Shown here: piece by piece, positions 41,431 through 49,843 of the stretch
How the letters are laid out: each line of letters begins with the position of its first letter
Position numbering within the stretch: the stretch's first letter is position 1
DNA from: Bacilli bacterium
Lineage (GTDB): Bacteria > Bacillota_I > Bacilli_A > RF39 > UBA660
Direction: 5' to 3'
Assembly (NCBI GenBank): GCA_017941235.1
Contig: JAGAWU010000020.1
Span: forward strand, 1-64,000
Length of the DNA: 64,000 nucleotides
Translations under genes and position numbers: made by a program
Notes under the pieces: generated by a model
Databases searched by the model: none
Told to the model about the DNA's origin: nothing
The model's input: the letters and a program-made list of their open reading frames with translations, nothing else

Positions 41431-42543
41431 TATGATGAAGAAATACCCTTCACAGAGGCAGCTGAAATTGGTACAGAAAAAGTAATAAAAGACCACTCTA
41501 CTATCGGTATTGTAGTTACAACTGACGGATCTATTGGTGAATTTAATAGAACAGATTACTTAGAAGCTGAAGAAAGAGTAATAAAAGAACTAAAAAGTAT
41601 AAACAAACCATTTATCGTTGTTCTAAATTCTACTCATCCTACTCTGCCAGAAACTGAAAGAATGGCAGAAAGTATAAAAGAAGAATGGGATGTTCCTGTA
41701 ATACCAATGAACGTTGATAATATGACTGAAATAGATATGTATAAAATATTAAGAGAAGCACTATATGAATTTCCAGTTGTAGAAATAAAAGTTAATATGC
41801 CAGAATGGATAGCTATACTAGATTCAAAAAATGAGTTAAAACAAAAATATATTAATCAAATAAAAGAAAGTATAACAGAAGTTGATAAACTTAGAGATGT
41901 TGAAAAAATAACTAGTCACTTTCTAAATACTGAAGAAATAGAAAAAGCATATATTTCAAACATAGATCCCAAATCTGGTACTATTACTATTAACATTACA
42001 GCACCTAGTAAACTTTATAATAAAACTCTTTCAGAAATAATAAACATTGATGTAAAAAACAAGGCGGATTTACTAAAACTATTCCAAGATTTTTCTATTG
42101 CAAAAAGAGAATATGATACTATAAAATATGCTTTAAAAATGGTTAAACAAACTGGATATGGAGTTGCAGTACCTTCACTTGAAGATATGAAATTAGAAAA
42201 ACCTGAAATAATTAAACAAGGTCCTAGATTCGGAGTTAAATTAAAAGCAATTGCTCCTTCTATACATATGATTAAAGTAGATGTTGAATCAACATTTGAA
42301 CCTATTATAGGTAGTGAAGTTCAATCAAAAGAATTAATAGATTATTTAATGAGAGATTATAAAAATAATCCTAGTACAATATGGCAAAGTGAAATATTTG
42401 GAAGAAGTTTAGATAATATTGTACAAGAAGGTATACAATCAAAAATAAATCTTATGCCTGATAATATAAGATTTAAACTACAACAAACTATGACTAAAGT
42501 TGTTAACAAAGGTTCTAACAACATGATTGCTATTGTAATTTAA
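41431..42543 (+). CDS. spoIVA: spoIVA, 3' part (codons 122-491)
   Basis: 370 codons without a start or ribosome site at their head. The sequence continues the family exactly after TPW: YDEEIPFTEAAEIGTEKVIK, then STIGIVVTTDGSIGEFNRTD, LREALYEFPVVEIKVNMPEW, YALKMVKQTGYGVAVPSLED and APSIHMIKVDVESTFEPIIG, ending NKGSNNMIAIVI. This includes the sensor threonine region of the ATPase and the C-terminal domain that binds SpoVM and SpoVID in B. subtilis. No frameshift or internal stop is seen, so the sequence has stayed under selection or the insertion is recent. An internal ATG at 41662 has no ribosome site. Confidence 0.95.
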   Translation, partial: YDEEIPFTEAAEIGTEKVIKDHSTIGIVVTTDGSIGEFNRTDYLEAEERVIKELKSINKPFIVVLNSTHPTLPETERMAESIKEEWDVPVIPMNVDNMTEIDMYKILREALYEFPVVEIKVNMPEWIAILDSKNELKQKYINQIKESITEVDKLRDVEKITSHFLNTEEIEKAYISNIDPKSGTITINITAPSKLYNKTLSEIINIDVKNKADLLKLFQDFSIAKREYDTIKYALKMVKQTGYGVAVPSLEDMKLEKPEIIKQGPRFGVKLKAIAPSIHMIKVDVESTFEPIIGSEVQSKELIDYLMRDYKNNPSTIWQSEIFGRSLDNIVQEGIQSKINLMPDNIRFKLQQTMTKVVNKGSNNMIAIVI

Positions 42544-42565
42544 GAAGAGTAATCTTCTTTTTTTT
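42542..42565 (+). terminator. terminator of spoIVA
   Basis: AAGAAGA (42542-42548) pairs with TCTTCTT (42553-42559) around GTAA, followed by T-tract. Confidence 0.85.
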
Positions 42566-42621
42566 ATAATAATAAAAAATATGTTATGATATACTTATAA
42601 TAAATAATTGGAGGTATTATT

Positions 42622-42753
42622 ATGGCAAAAAATAATAAAGTAACAACAACAGTAAAATCTGGTATAACGTTTGGTAGTGCATTAGCAATGGTAATAAGCT
42701 ATTGTAATTGGCACTCAATTGGATGGGCAATTATCCATGGACTAATGAGTTAG
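42622..42753 (+). CDS. 43-residue hydrophobic small protein, perhaps truncated by a stop
   Basis: ATG behind GGAGGT. The peptide begins MAKNNKVTTTVKSGITFGSA and contains SYCNWHSIGWAIIHGLMS before TAG at 42751. Reading past the TAG gives VYVIYYIIAY and then TAA. From memory, small Bacillota membrane proteins of this kind end in SW-(I/V)-Y-V-(I/V)-Y-Y, with Trp where TAG now stands. The gene may therefore carry a TGG to TAG change that removes ten residues, or really end at the TAG. Confidence 0.6.
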   Translation: MAKNNKVTTTVKSGITFGSALAMVISYCNWHSIGWAIIHGLMS

Positions 42754-42799
42754 GTATATGTTATATATTATATAATTGCATATTAAGAGGAGATAAAAA

Positions 42800-43195
42800 A
42801 TGAAAAGTAAAAAAATCATAGTATTAATAGGTTTATTTGTAATAGGATTTGCTTTAGGTCTAACTTCATACCTACTAAATGATAATGGTTCTGGTTCTAA
42901 AGAATTAGAATTAACATACCATACCAATAGTGGAGTTCCATATGAATGGAGATATGAAATAGAAGATAAAAGCATTGCAAAATTCGTAAAAAAATATACT
43001 CTTAGTGAAGAAAAAAATGTAGATGGTGGAAAAATTGATATTAATTATGTATTTAAAGGATTAAAAAAAGGTAAAACAAATATTACTTTTAAATACGTAA
43101 ATGTAATTAATGGTGAAGTAAAAAAAGAAGAAAAAATTACTGTAAAAGTTGATAACCATAAAAACATTTCATTAATAGTATACCTTAATAAATAA
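42800..43195 (+). CDS. membrane-anchored protein resembling chagasin/I42 protease inhibitors
   Basis: 131 residues: a signal/anchor helix (KIIVLIGLFVIGFALGLTSY) and an extracellular beta domain. The segment TNSGVPYEWRYEIEDKSIAK matches the shape of the chagasin-family loop (NPTTGYxW), and GLKKGKTNITFKYVN the late strand, but the family's other loops are not clear. If correct, it would inhibit cysteine proteases at the cell surface. Behind GAGG, 14 bases after the possible read-through end of the previous ORF; ends at a strong terminator. Confidence 0.55.
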   Translation: MKSKKIIVLIGLFVIGFALGLTSYLLNDNGSGSKELELTYHTNSGVPYEWRYEIEDKSIAKFVKKYTLSEEKNVDGGKIDINYVFKGLKKGKTNITFKYVNVINGEVKKEEKITVKVDNHKNISLIVYLNK

Positions 43196-43226
43196 AGAAG
43201 TAGATAATTCTACTTCTTTATTTTTC
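43190..43226. terminator. bidirectional terminator
   Basis: AAATAAAGAAGTAGA (43190-43204) pairs perfectly with TCTACTTCTTTATTT (43209-43223) around a 4-base loop, followed by TT. It separates two convergent genes and overlaps the end of the 43218-43643 gene. Confidence 0.93.
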
Positions 43227-43643
43227 TTCATCTCCAAGAATAATATTTCCAAACTCAGAATAACTATTAAAATCACTTATTTTATCTAAATTAACATAAT
43301 AAAAGCCATCGTTATAATAGTAATCCATATCTTTAACTAAAGAAAACTCTTCAGTCTTAAAATAAATTTTTTTATTAAGAATAACTAATATTTTAAATTC
43401 AAAATCATTTCCACTATATGTATCTTTATCTAGTAAAACTAAATCTATTATAAAACAAATTCTAGTTGGATATACTTTAACTCTATATAGTCCTTTAATA
43501 GAATAATGATAAACATCAGTAATAAAATCAAATATATAATTAAGTTTAGATACTATATTATCTTTATTTTCTAAATCAACATCATTAAAATATATATTTT
43601 GTAAAACCAATCTTAAACCATCTTCAGTATATTCAACTTTCAT
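43218..43643 (-). CDS. unrecognised 141-residue protein
   Basis: Begins MKVEYTEDGLRLVLQNIYFN behind AGGTGAT. Soluble, acidic, alternating short strands (LYRVKVYPTRICFIIDLVLL, FEFKILVILNKKIYFK). It lies downstream of engB on the same strand and could be in that operon. No motif I can name. Confidence 0.65.
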   Translation of the reverse strand: MKVEYTEDGLRLVLQNIYFNDVDLENKDNIVSKLNYIFDFITDVYHYSIKGLYRVKVYPTRICFIIDLVLLDKDTYSGNDFEFKILVILNKKIYFKTEEFSLVKDMDYYYNDGFYYVNLDKISDFNSYSEFGNIILGDEEK

Positions 43644-43675
43644 ATTATCACCTAAAATATAATATGAAAAAAAGC

Positions 43676-44269
43676 TTAAAGAGTTTCAATCAATAAGCTT
43701 TCCATTTTCTTAAGTACTTCTTCTCTTCCTAATTTATTAACACTAGAGAATACTATTATATCATCACCTACAACTAAATCAAATGTATTCATAATTTGCT
43801 TTAAACATTTTTCTTTTTTACTTCCACCTACTTTATCTGCTTTAGTAGCAACAATAGTAACTGGTAAATTATAATACTTTAAGAAATTATACATAAGTAA
43901 ATCATCCTCTGTAGGTTTAATTCTAAAATCAACGATTAAGAATACTCTTTTTAATTGTTTTCTTGTTTCTAAGTATTCCTCTATCATTTTTCCAAATTTA
44001 CTTTGTGTCTTTTTATCAACATTAGCATAACCATACCCAGGAACATCAATTAAATAAAATAGATCATTTATTTTATAAAAATTAAGTGTTTGAGTTTTTC
44101 CAGGTCTAGATGAAGTATGTGCTAAATTTTTTCTATTTAATAATGCATTTATAAAACTACTTTTACCAACATTACTACGTCCCACTAATAAAAATTCAGG
44201 ACAATCTAGAACAGGATATTGACTTCTTCTAGTTGCTAGTACTTCTAAATCACAACTTTTAATTGTCAT
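43676..44269 (-). CDS. engB: ribosome biogenesis GTPase EngB (YsxC)
   Basis: Circularly conserved TRAFAC GTPase needed for 50S assembly. About 197 residues with P-loop GRSNVGKSSF near residue 33, the RKNLAHTSSRPGKTQTLNFY switch region, DVPGYG and TKADKVG. I place the start at the ATG of MTIKSCDLEV (44269) behind GGAGGAGG, inside the end of nrnA; the upstream in-frame start has no ribosome site. Paired with nrnA by an 11-base overlap. Confidence 0.95.
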   Translation of the reverse strand: MTIKSCDLEVLATRRSQYPVLDCPEFLLVGRSNVGKSSFINALLNRKNLAHTSSRPGKTQTLNFYKINDLFYLIDVPGYGYANVDKKTQSKFGKMIEEYLETRKQLKRVFLIVDFRIKPTEDDLLMYNFLKYYNLPVTIVATKADKVGGSKKEKCLKQIMNTFDLVVGDDIIVFSSVNKLGREEVLKKMESLLIETL

Positions 44270-45236
44270 TTTCTTCCTCCTCCAATCCATTATCTTTTAT
44301 ATATTGCTCACATACTCTATCAAGTTCACTCATAATAATATGTGCTTCTTCAAATGTTTGTACACGTACACCACTAGCCATTTTATGACCACCACCATTA
44401 TGAGCTTCAGCAACTTTATTTATTTCAGGGCCACGTGATCTAATTGAAATTCTTATTAATCCACTTTTAACATCTTCTGTTATAGTACACCAAACAAGTA
44501 TTTCATTTATAAAATTAAAATCATTAATCATATTACCTGGGGCTGCACTATCTACTTTATACTTATTAATAATATCATCTGTAACATCTACATAAGCAAC
44601 ACCATTATCCGTAAGTGTTAAATTTTCAGATATGTATCCCTGAAATCTAACTTCATTAAGAGGCCTTAAATACATTTTTTGATATAGTTCTTTTAAATCA
44701 AATTGATATTTTTCTAAATACTCACCAACAAGTTTAAAAGTACGTGGACCACAAGTATTAAATAAAAATCTATTAGAATCACTTATTAATCCATAATATA
44801 GAGTTTCAGCTATTTGCTTATTACATTCTAACTTTGTATTTGAAATTATATCCATTAAGATCTCACAAGCACTTGATGCAGTAGTTTGAATACATTCAAT
44901 TCCACCAAAATCTTCCATAAACGGATGATGATCAATTTTTATAACAAACCCAAAATTATTAGGATCAGCACCATCAATTCGTCTTCTATCTGGAACATCT
45001 ACTGTAATTAATAATGTTTTATCTTTTTCAAATTCTTCTAATTTATCAAGCTTCCCTATATAAGAGAATCTAGTACTACCATTACCAATAGCATAAACAT
45101 TCTTTTCAGGAAAAGTAAGTTTTATTGAATCTCTTAAAGCAATTTGACTTGCCATTGCATCAGGATCAACACCAATATGTCTTGCTATTACAATATTATT
45201 ATATTTTTTTATGTACTTATATATTTCTTTGTACAT
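44259..45236 (-). CDS. nrnA: DHH-family phosphodiesterase NrnA (nanoRNase/pAp phosphatase)
   Basis: Degrades very short RNAs and pAp. 325 residues with the DHH motifs HIGVDPDAMASQ, ITVDVPDRRR, DHHPFMEDFG and the SDSNRF region, and the DHHA1 C-terminal motif AEAHNGGGHKMASG. Stop is TGA. In the same direction between ackA and engB; spacing of 18 bases to ackA suggests an operon. Confidence 0.92.
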   Translation of the reverse strand: MYKEIYKYIKKYNNIVIARHIGVDPDAMASQIALRDSIKLTFPEKNVYAIGNGSTRFSYIGKLDKLEEFEKDKTLLITVDVPDRRRIDGADPNNFGFVIKIDHHPFMEDFGGIECIQTTASSACEILMDIISNTKLECNKQIAETLYYGLISDSNRFLFNTCGPRTFKLVGEYLEKYQFDLKELYQKMYLRPLNEVRFQGYISENLTLTDNGVAYVDVTDDIINKYKVDSAAPGNMINDFNFINEILVWCTITEDVKSGLIRISIRSRGPEINKVAEAHNGGGHKMASGVRVQTFEEAHIIMSELDRVCEQYIKDNGLEEEENDN

Positions 45237-45254
45237 CTAATCACACCATTCTAA

Positions 45255-46439
45255 TTAACTATTCTTTGCAAGAAACAAAGTATCTCTAGCAATCATTAAT
45301 TCTTCATTAGTTGGTACCACATAAACACCAATAGAAGAATCATCTGTACTAATTTTTGCAAATTCCCCAAAAGCTTTATTAGCATCTAAATCTATTTTAA
45401 CACCTAAGCAAGCTAAATTTTCACAAATTTTTCTTCTTGTAGGAGCACTCTTTTCACCAATACCAGCAGTAAAACAAATTACATCAGCTCCGCCTAAAAG
45501 TACATAGTATTGAGCAATATAATTAGTAACAGCACGACAATATTTATTAAATGCTAGTAAACATTGTTCATCACCATTATTCATACCATCAACAATATCT
45601 CTCATGTCACTGCTTTTTTCACTCATACCTAAAAGTCCAGATTGTTTATTTAAAACATCTATTGCTTCTCCTATATTAAGCCCATCTTTTTCCATTACAT
45701 AAGGAAGTATAGATGGATCAATATCACCAGTACGAGTACCCATTATTATACCAGCAAGTGGAGTAAATCCCATTGAAGTATCAACACATTTACCATCTTT
45801 AATAGCACTAACACTTCCACCACTACCAATATGACAAACAATAATTCTTAAATCATCTCTTCCAAGTACCCTACTTATTTCTTCACTAACATATCTATGA
45901 GAAGTACCATGAGCTCCATATTTTCTAACTTTATAATCTCTATACCATCTCATTGGTGTAGGATAAATAAATTGTTCTTTTTCCATTGTTTGATGAAATG
46001 TAGTATCAAATACACATGCCATCGGTGTATTAGGAAGTACACTTCTAAATGCCTTAACTGCAGTAGCTTGAGCAAAATTATGAAGTGGAGCAAAATCTCT
46101 AATCGAAATAATATCTTCAATAACCTTATCATCTACAAGTACACTCTTATCAAATAATTCCCCACCAGCAGTAACTCTATGACCAATACCATCAATCTCA
46201 TCTAAAGATTTAATTATATTTAAAGTAATTAACTTATCCATTAATAATTTAACTGCTTCCTCATGGTTTTCCATATCAATATCTTGTTCTATTTTTTCAC
46301 CATTATATTTAATTTCACAATGTCCATTATCAATACCTATTCTTTCAAATAAACCAGAAGCAATTACTTCTTCGTTATCCATATTAAATAAACTGAATTT
46401 AAGTGAACTACTTCCAGCATTAATTGACATAATTTTCAT
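45255..46439 (-). CDS. ackA: acetate kinase
   Basis: Converts acetyl phosphate and ADP to acetate and ATP, the energy-yielding end of acetate fermentation. 394 residues with NAGSSSLKFSLF at the start, HRVTAGGELF, the FDTTFHQTM region, HIGSGGSVSAIKDG, the GTRTGDIDPS phosphate-binding motif and FTAGIGEKSA. No pta gene is next to it. Upstream of nrnA-engB. Confidence 0.96.
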   Translation of the reverse strand: MKIMSINAGSSSLKFSLFNMDNEEVIASGLFERIGIDNGHCEIKYNGEKIEQDIDMENHEEAVKLLMDKLITLNIIKSLDEIDGIGHRVTAGGELFDKSVLVDDKVIEDIISIRDFAPLHNFAQATAVKAFRSVLPNTPMACVFDTTFHQTMEKEQFIYPTPMRWYRDYKVRKYGAHGTSHRYVSEEISRVLGRDDLRIIVCHIGSGGSVSAIKDGKCVDTSMGFTPLAGIIMGTRTGDIDPSILPYVMEKDGLNIGEAIDVLNKQSGLLGMSEKSSDMRDIVDGMNNGDEQCLLAFNKYCRAVTNYIAQYYVLLGGADVICFTAGIGEKSAPTRRKICENLACLGVKIDLDANKAFGEFAKISTDDSSIGVYVVPTNEELMIARDTLFLAKNS

Positions 46440-46545
46440 AACATAACCTCTTTCCTATAGACAATTAATATTATACATTATTTTCTGTTAAATTCATAGA
46501 AAAAGTTAATAAAACAAACAAAAAAGATGGCAAAAAACCACCTAA

Positions 46546-46815
46546 TTAATAACCTTTATCTCTAAGATAAGTTATCAAACTTTCTTGAATCATTAATACA
46601 TTATTATATAATTTAACCAAGTTATCAGATTCGCTATCAGAAGAATTTTCTGTATAATCTACAAGTTCATTACTATTTGGATTATTTTGAAATTGTAAAA
46701 CTATATCAAGTATTTTCTTAGTTTTATCAAGCTCTTCAAATAATTCTTTTCTTTTACTATCAACATCTAAATCATAATACTTAGAAATAAGTATTTCATA
46801 ATCTTTATTATCCAT
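46546..46815 (-). CDS. unrecognised 89-residue acidic protein
   Basis: Begins MDNKDYEILISKYYDLDVDS behind GGTGAT. Two helical parts separated by a Ser/Asp/Asn-rich linker (ENSSDSESDN). Its start is eight bases from the stop of the 244-residue gene upstream, so the two are probably one operon. No family recognised. Confidence 0.65.
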   Translation of the reverse strand: MDNKDYEILISKYYDLDVDSKRKELFEELDKTKKILDIVLQFQNNPNSNELVDYTENSSDSESDNLVKLYNNVLMIQESLITYLRDKGY

Positions 46816-46823
46816 AATATCAC

Positions 46824-47558
46824 CTATTTTAAATCCTCAAGTTTAGCCATTCTTTCATTTATCATATTTCTATAATTCTCTTTTGCTGTTTCAAAATCTA
46901 TTTCAGTTTCTACTTCTACTTCTTTTTTAAATATCTGTTGAAGAAGTTCTTTTTTCAAATCTTTATCTCCAAATTTAGAAAAATCTATTTCCTCATCTTC
47001 AATATCCAAACCATCGAGTTGTTGATGAATCAAATCTTTATCTTCATTTTCAACATATGTACCATTTTCTTTTTGTTTTTCAATCATCTTTTCTCTATAA
47101 TTAGCCTGATAAATCTTTTGATTACAATAATTTCTTATACAAACATCAATTCCAGCAGCTATACCTTCTTTATTAATTTCTAAAGCAAGATTACTACCAA
47201 CTTTTACATAATTATCATTATCATCTACTTTACCATCAATACTTTTAGAAAGAGCAACTAATTTAGATTTTCTAACTAGTGAATCTGCTATTTCAGCCTT
47301 AGCTATTAATGCTCTAGTTACTTGTTTATTAATATCATCTACTATTTCACTAAACTCATCCATTGTAAGTTTATTTAAATCTTCTACTGTAATAGCCTCT
47401 ACTATTTGCTCAAAAAACTTTTCAAGTCTCTCTGTCTTTACGCCTCTATTTTTTAATTCTTCTACTACAATATCAAAACCAGCAGATTTAACTGCATCTG
47501 CTTTAAATTCCGACTCTCTAATTTGTTGCTTATAACTAGTAATAACAATATCTTCCAT
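46824..47558 (-). CDS. unrecognised 244-residue coiled-coil protein
   Basis: Begins MEDIVITSYKQQIRESEFKA. Mostly charged helix, with a middle stretch (NLALEINKEGIAAGIDVCIR) and a second half rich in Asp/Glu (LDIEDEEIDFSKFGDKDLKK) ending in a Lys-rich helix. No membrane segment or known motif. First gene of a two-gene unit with the 89-residue protein. Confidence 0.65.
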   Translation of the reverse strand: MEDIVITSYKQQIRESEFKADAVKSAGFDIVVEELKNRGVKTERLEKFFEQIVEAITVEDLNKLTMDEFSEIVDDINKQVTRALIAKAEIADSLVRKSKLVALSKSIDGKVDDNDNYVKVGSNLALEINKEGIAAGIDVCIRNYCNQKIYQANYREKMIEKQKENGTYVENEDKDLIHQQLDGLDIEDEEIDFSKFGDKDLKKELLQQIFKKEVEVETEIDFETAKENYRNMINERMAKLEDLK

Positions 47559-47629
47559 AATAGCACCCTATTCTATTCTTTTATTCTACTATAATTATAA
47601 TGTTTAAATTAAATAAAGTCAAAGAAATA

Positions 47630-48175
47630 TTATCTAAAATTTAATTTAATAATTTCACCTGAAGAAGTATTAGAATAAACTTCATTCTCAACCTTAATAT
47701 CAGAAAATTTATACTCAGTATTAAGCTTTCTAAATTCTTTATCAATATTTTTAATATCCTTAAAATTAACTATATTACTATTTGTATAATAAATATCACC
47801 ATTTTCTGTTAATAAAATATAAACCATATCATCACATTTAGAAGTATAAGTAATACTAGATATTTGTTTTATACTATTTATATTTTTTAAAGAATAATTT
47901 TCAAAGTTATCTTCGTTGATTATATTTAATTCACCAGATATAAGTTTTAAAGTATAATTAACTTTTTTATTTTTTGAATTACATTTAAGATTAGATATCT
48001 CCTTAGTATCATTATTAAAAATAACTTCACTATTATTTACTATTTCAATTCTTTCACTATCACTTAAATTACTATTCTTTTTATTCTCTATCTCATTTTC
48101 CTGTTTATTAAAACAACCAGTACAAAAGAAAATAATAACAAAAAATGTAATAATAACTAAATTAATTTTTTTCAT
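47630..48175 (-). CDS. predicted lipoprotein, function unknown
   Basis: About 181 residues. The signal peptide KINLVIITFFVIIFF ends in a lipobox-like FCTGC, so the mature protein starts at the second cysteine and is lipid-anchored outside. The rest is polar, with Asn/Lys/Ser-rich linker and two beta-rich parts, including DMVYILLTENGDIYYTNSNI. I use the ATG at 48175; the GTG three codons upstream is in the GAGGTG ribosome site. Confidence 0.75.
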   Translation of the reverse strand: MKKINLVIITFFVIIFFCTGCFNKQENEIENKKNSNLSDSERIEIVNNSEVIFNNDTKEISNLKCNSKNKKVNYTLKLISGELNIINEDNFENYSLKNINSIKQISSITYTSKCDDMVYILLTENGDIYYTNSNIVNFKDIKNIDKEFRKLNTEYKFSDIKVENEVYSNTSSGEIIKLNFR

Positions 48176-48212
48176 AGATAACACCTCTATTATTAATTAT
48201 AATTTAAAAATC

Positions 48213-48241
48213 AAAAAAAAGATAGGCTTAATAAGCCTATC
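48213..48241 (-). terminator. terminator of the SASP gene
   Basis: GATAGGCTTA (48221-48230) pairs with TAAGCCTATC (48232-48241), followed on the minus strand by T8. Confidence 0.92.
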
Positions 48242-48256
48242 TAGTAAGTTATCTAA

Positions 48257-48472
48257 TTATTTGTTAGTATAACTTCCACTAACTTGGTTTAATCCATTTT
48301 GAACTAGTCTACGTGTAATTTCACCACCAACTGAACCATTAGCACGACTAGTAGCATCAGCTCCTAAGTTTACACCAAACTCATTAGCTATTTCGTATTT
48401 CATTTTATCAATAGCTTGTTTAGCACCAGGAACTTGCATTTTCATTGAAGAATAATTATTTCTTGATGTCAT
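48257..48472 (-). CDS. alpha/beta-type small acid-soluble spore protein
   Basis: Spore-core DNA-binding protein of 71 residues from the ATG at 48472 (the GTG at 48484 overlaps the AGGAGG). The family signature is intact: a first helix ALxxMKxEIAxEFGV (here [20 protein letters not shown]), the GPR-type region, and [18 protein letters not shown]. These proteins coat spore DNA and protect it from UV and heat; the GPR protease cuts them at germination. This is direct evidence of a forespore programme in this organism. Confidence 0.95.
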   Translation of the reverse strand: MTSRNNYSSMKMQVPGAKQAIDKMKYEIANEFGVNLGADATSRANGSVGGEITRRLVQNGLNQVSGSYTNK

Positions 48473-48543
48473 TGTGTTTTTCACCTCCTACACTAATATG
48501 ATGGTAAAAAGTGAAAAAAACATACTAATTTTTTTTTGGTAAT

Positions 48544-49725
48544 TTATAGCAATTCATTAACATCTTCGTAATCACTAACTCTGATTGTTAAAACATTATC
48601 AACAGTTTCCTTAAGCATAGTATTATAATCAAATTTTTGTTCCATAACTTCACATTTTAACTTATCCGGATTAATAACAGGATGTTTAGGAACAAATACA
48701 GTACAACAATCTTCATAAGGTAAAATACTAATATCATAAGTATCAATTTTTTTAGCTATATCAATTATTTCAAGTTTATCAAGACAAGCAACAGGTCTAA
48801 CAACTGGTATATTAGTTACACTATTTATAGTATTCATACTCACTAAAGTTTGACTAGCAACTTGTCCAATACTTTCTCCATTAATAATTACATAAGAATT
48901 TAGTTTTTCACAAAGCATATCCATAATTCTATACATCATTCTTCTCATGATAGTAATAACATAATCATGATCACATTCTCTATAAATAGCTTCCTGTATT
49001 TTAGTAAAATTAACAATATGTAAATTTATATTATCAGTATAATTAACAAGTTTTTTAACAAGAGAAACAACTTTTTCCCTAGCTTCTAAACTAGTATGTG
49101 GAATAGCCTCAAAGTATACACAATCAACCTTAATTCCTCTCTTCATAGCTAAATAACCAGCAACTGGAGAATCAATTCCACCACTAAGCATTAGAAGACC
49201 TCGTGGTTGTGATCCAACTGGATATCCACCAGCACCCTTAAATGAATTTAAATAGATAAAACTCTCATTTTCTCTTATTTCAACATTCACAAGTATTTCA
49301 GGATTATGAACATCTACTTTTATATCTTTAACATTTCTTAAAATAGCTGAACCTAGAACTTTACAAAAAGTAGGACTATCATATTCAAAACCTTTAAAAC
49401 TTCTTTTTACTTCTACTTTAAAAGTTTTAAAAGAAATACTACTTAATATAGATAAAACACTTTTGGTAATATCATCAGAATTAGTATTTACAATATAAGC
49501 AACATGATACATCTGAATACCAAAAATATTTTTTAAAATATTAGTAATATCATCTAAATCTTTATCTTCGAAATAAATATACATTCTTCCCAAATCTTTT
49601 TGAATTTTAACAGAATAGTTTTTTAATTTATGTTCAATATTTTTGGTCAATGTTTTAACAAAAAAATTTCTATTTCCTTTTTTAGTAGAAAGTTCACCAT
49701 ATCTAATAAGTATTACTCTATTCAT
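48544..49725 (-). CDS. thiI: tRNA 4-thiouridine synthase ThiI
   Basis: Adds sulfur at U8 of tRNA (and takes part in thiazole synthesis in some species). About 393 residues: N-terminal ferredoxin-like and THUMP domain (YGELSTKKGNRNFF), then the PP-loop ATP-pyrophosphatase domain with SGGIDSPVAGYLA. There is no C-terminal rhodanese domain, as in Bacillus. Start is the ATG at 49725 behind GGAGG. No cysteine desulfurase gene is next to it, unlike in B. subtilis. Confidence 0.94.
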   Translation of the reverse strand: MNRVILIRYGELSTKKGNRNFFVKTLTKNIEHKLKNYSVKIQKDLGRMYIYFEDKDLDDITNILKNIFGIQMYHVAYIVNTNSDDITKSVLSILSSISFKTFKVEVKRSFKGFEYDSPTFCKVLGSAILRNVKDIKVDVHNPEILVNVEIRENESFIYLNSFKGAGGYPVGSQPRGLLMLSGGIDSPVAGYLAMKRGIKVDCVYFEAIPHTSLEAREKVVSLVKKLVNYTDNINLHIVNFTKIQEAIYRECDHDYVITIMRRMMYRIMDMLCEKLNSYVIINGESIGQVASQTLVSMNTINSVTNIPVVRPVACLDKLEIIDIAKKIDTYDISILPYEDCCTVFVPKHPVINPDKLKCEVMEQKFDYNTMLKETVDNVLTIRVSDYEDVNELL

Positions 49726-49819
49726 AACTACCTCCAAAACTGATAATAATTATATCAAAAAAACAAAAGAAAGCAAATATTATACCATTAACTAGTATTA
49801 CTTATTATAATTAATGAAT

Positions 49820-49843
49820 AAAAAAAGATGTATAAAACATCAA
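49820..49843 (-). terminator. possible terminator of ezrA
   Basis: GATG (49827-49830) and CATC (49838-49841) form a short stem, followed on the minus strand by T7. The stem is weak. Confidence 0.5.

Noticed and set aside
41662-42543. Independent gene starting at the ATG at 41662
   Set aside because: No ribosome site, and the spoIVA homology extends upstream without a break to 41431.
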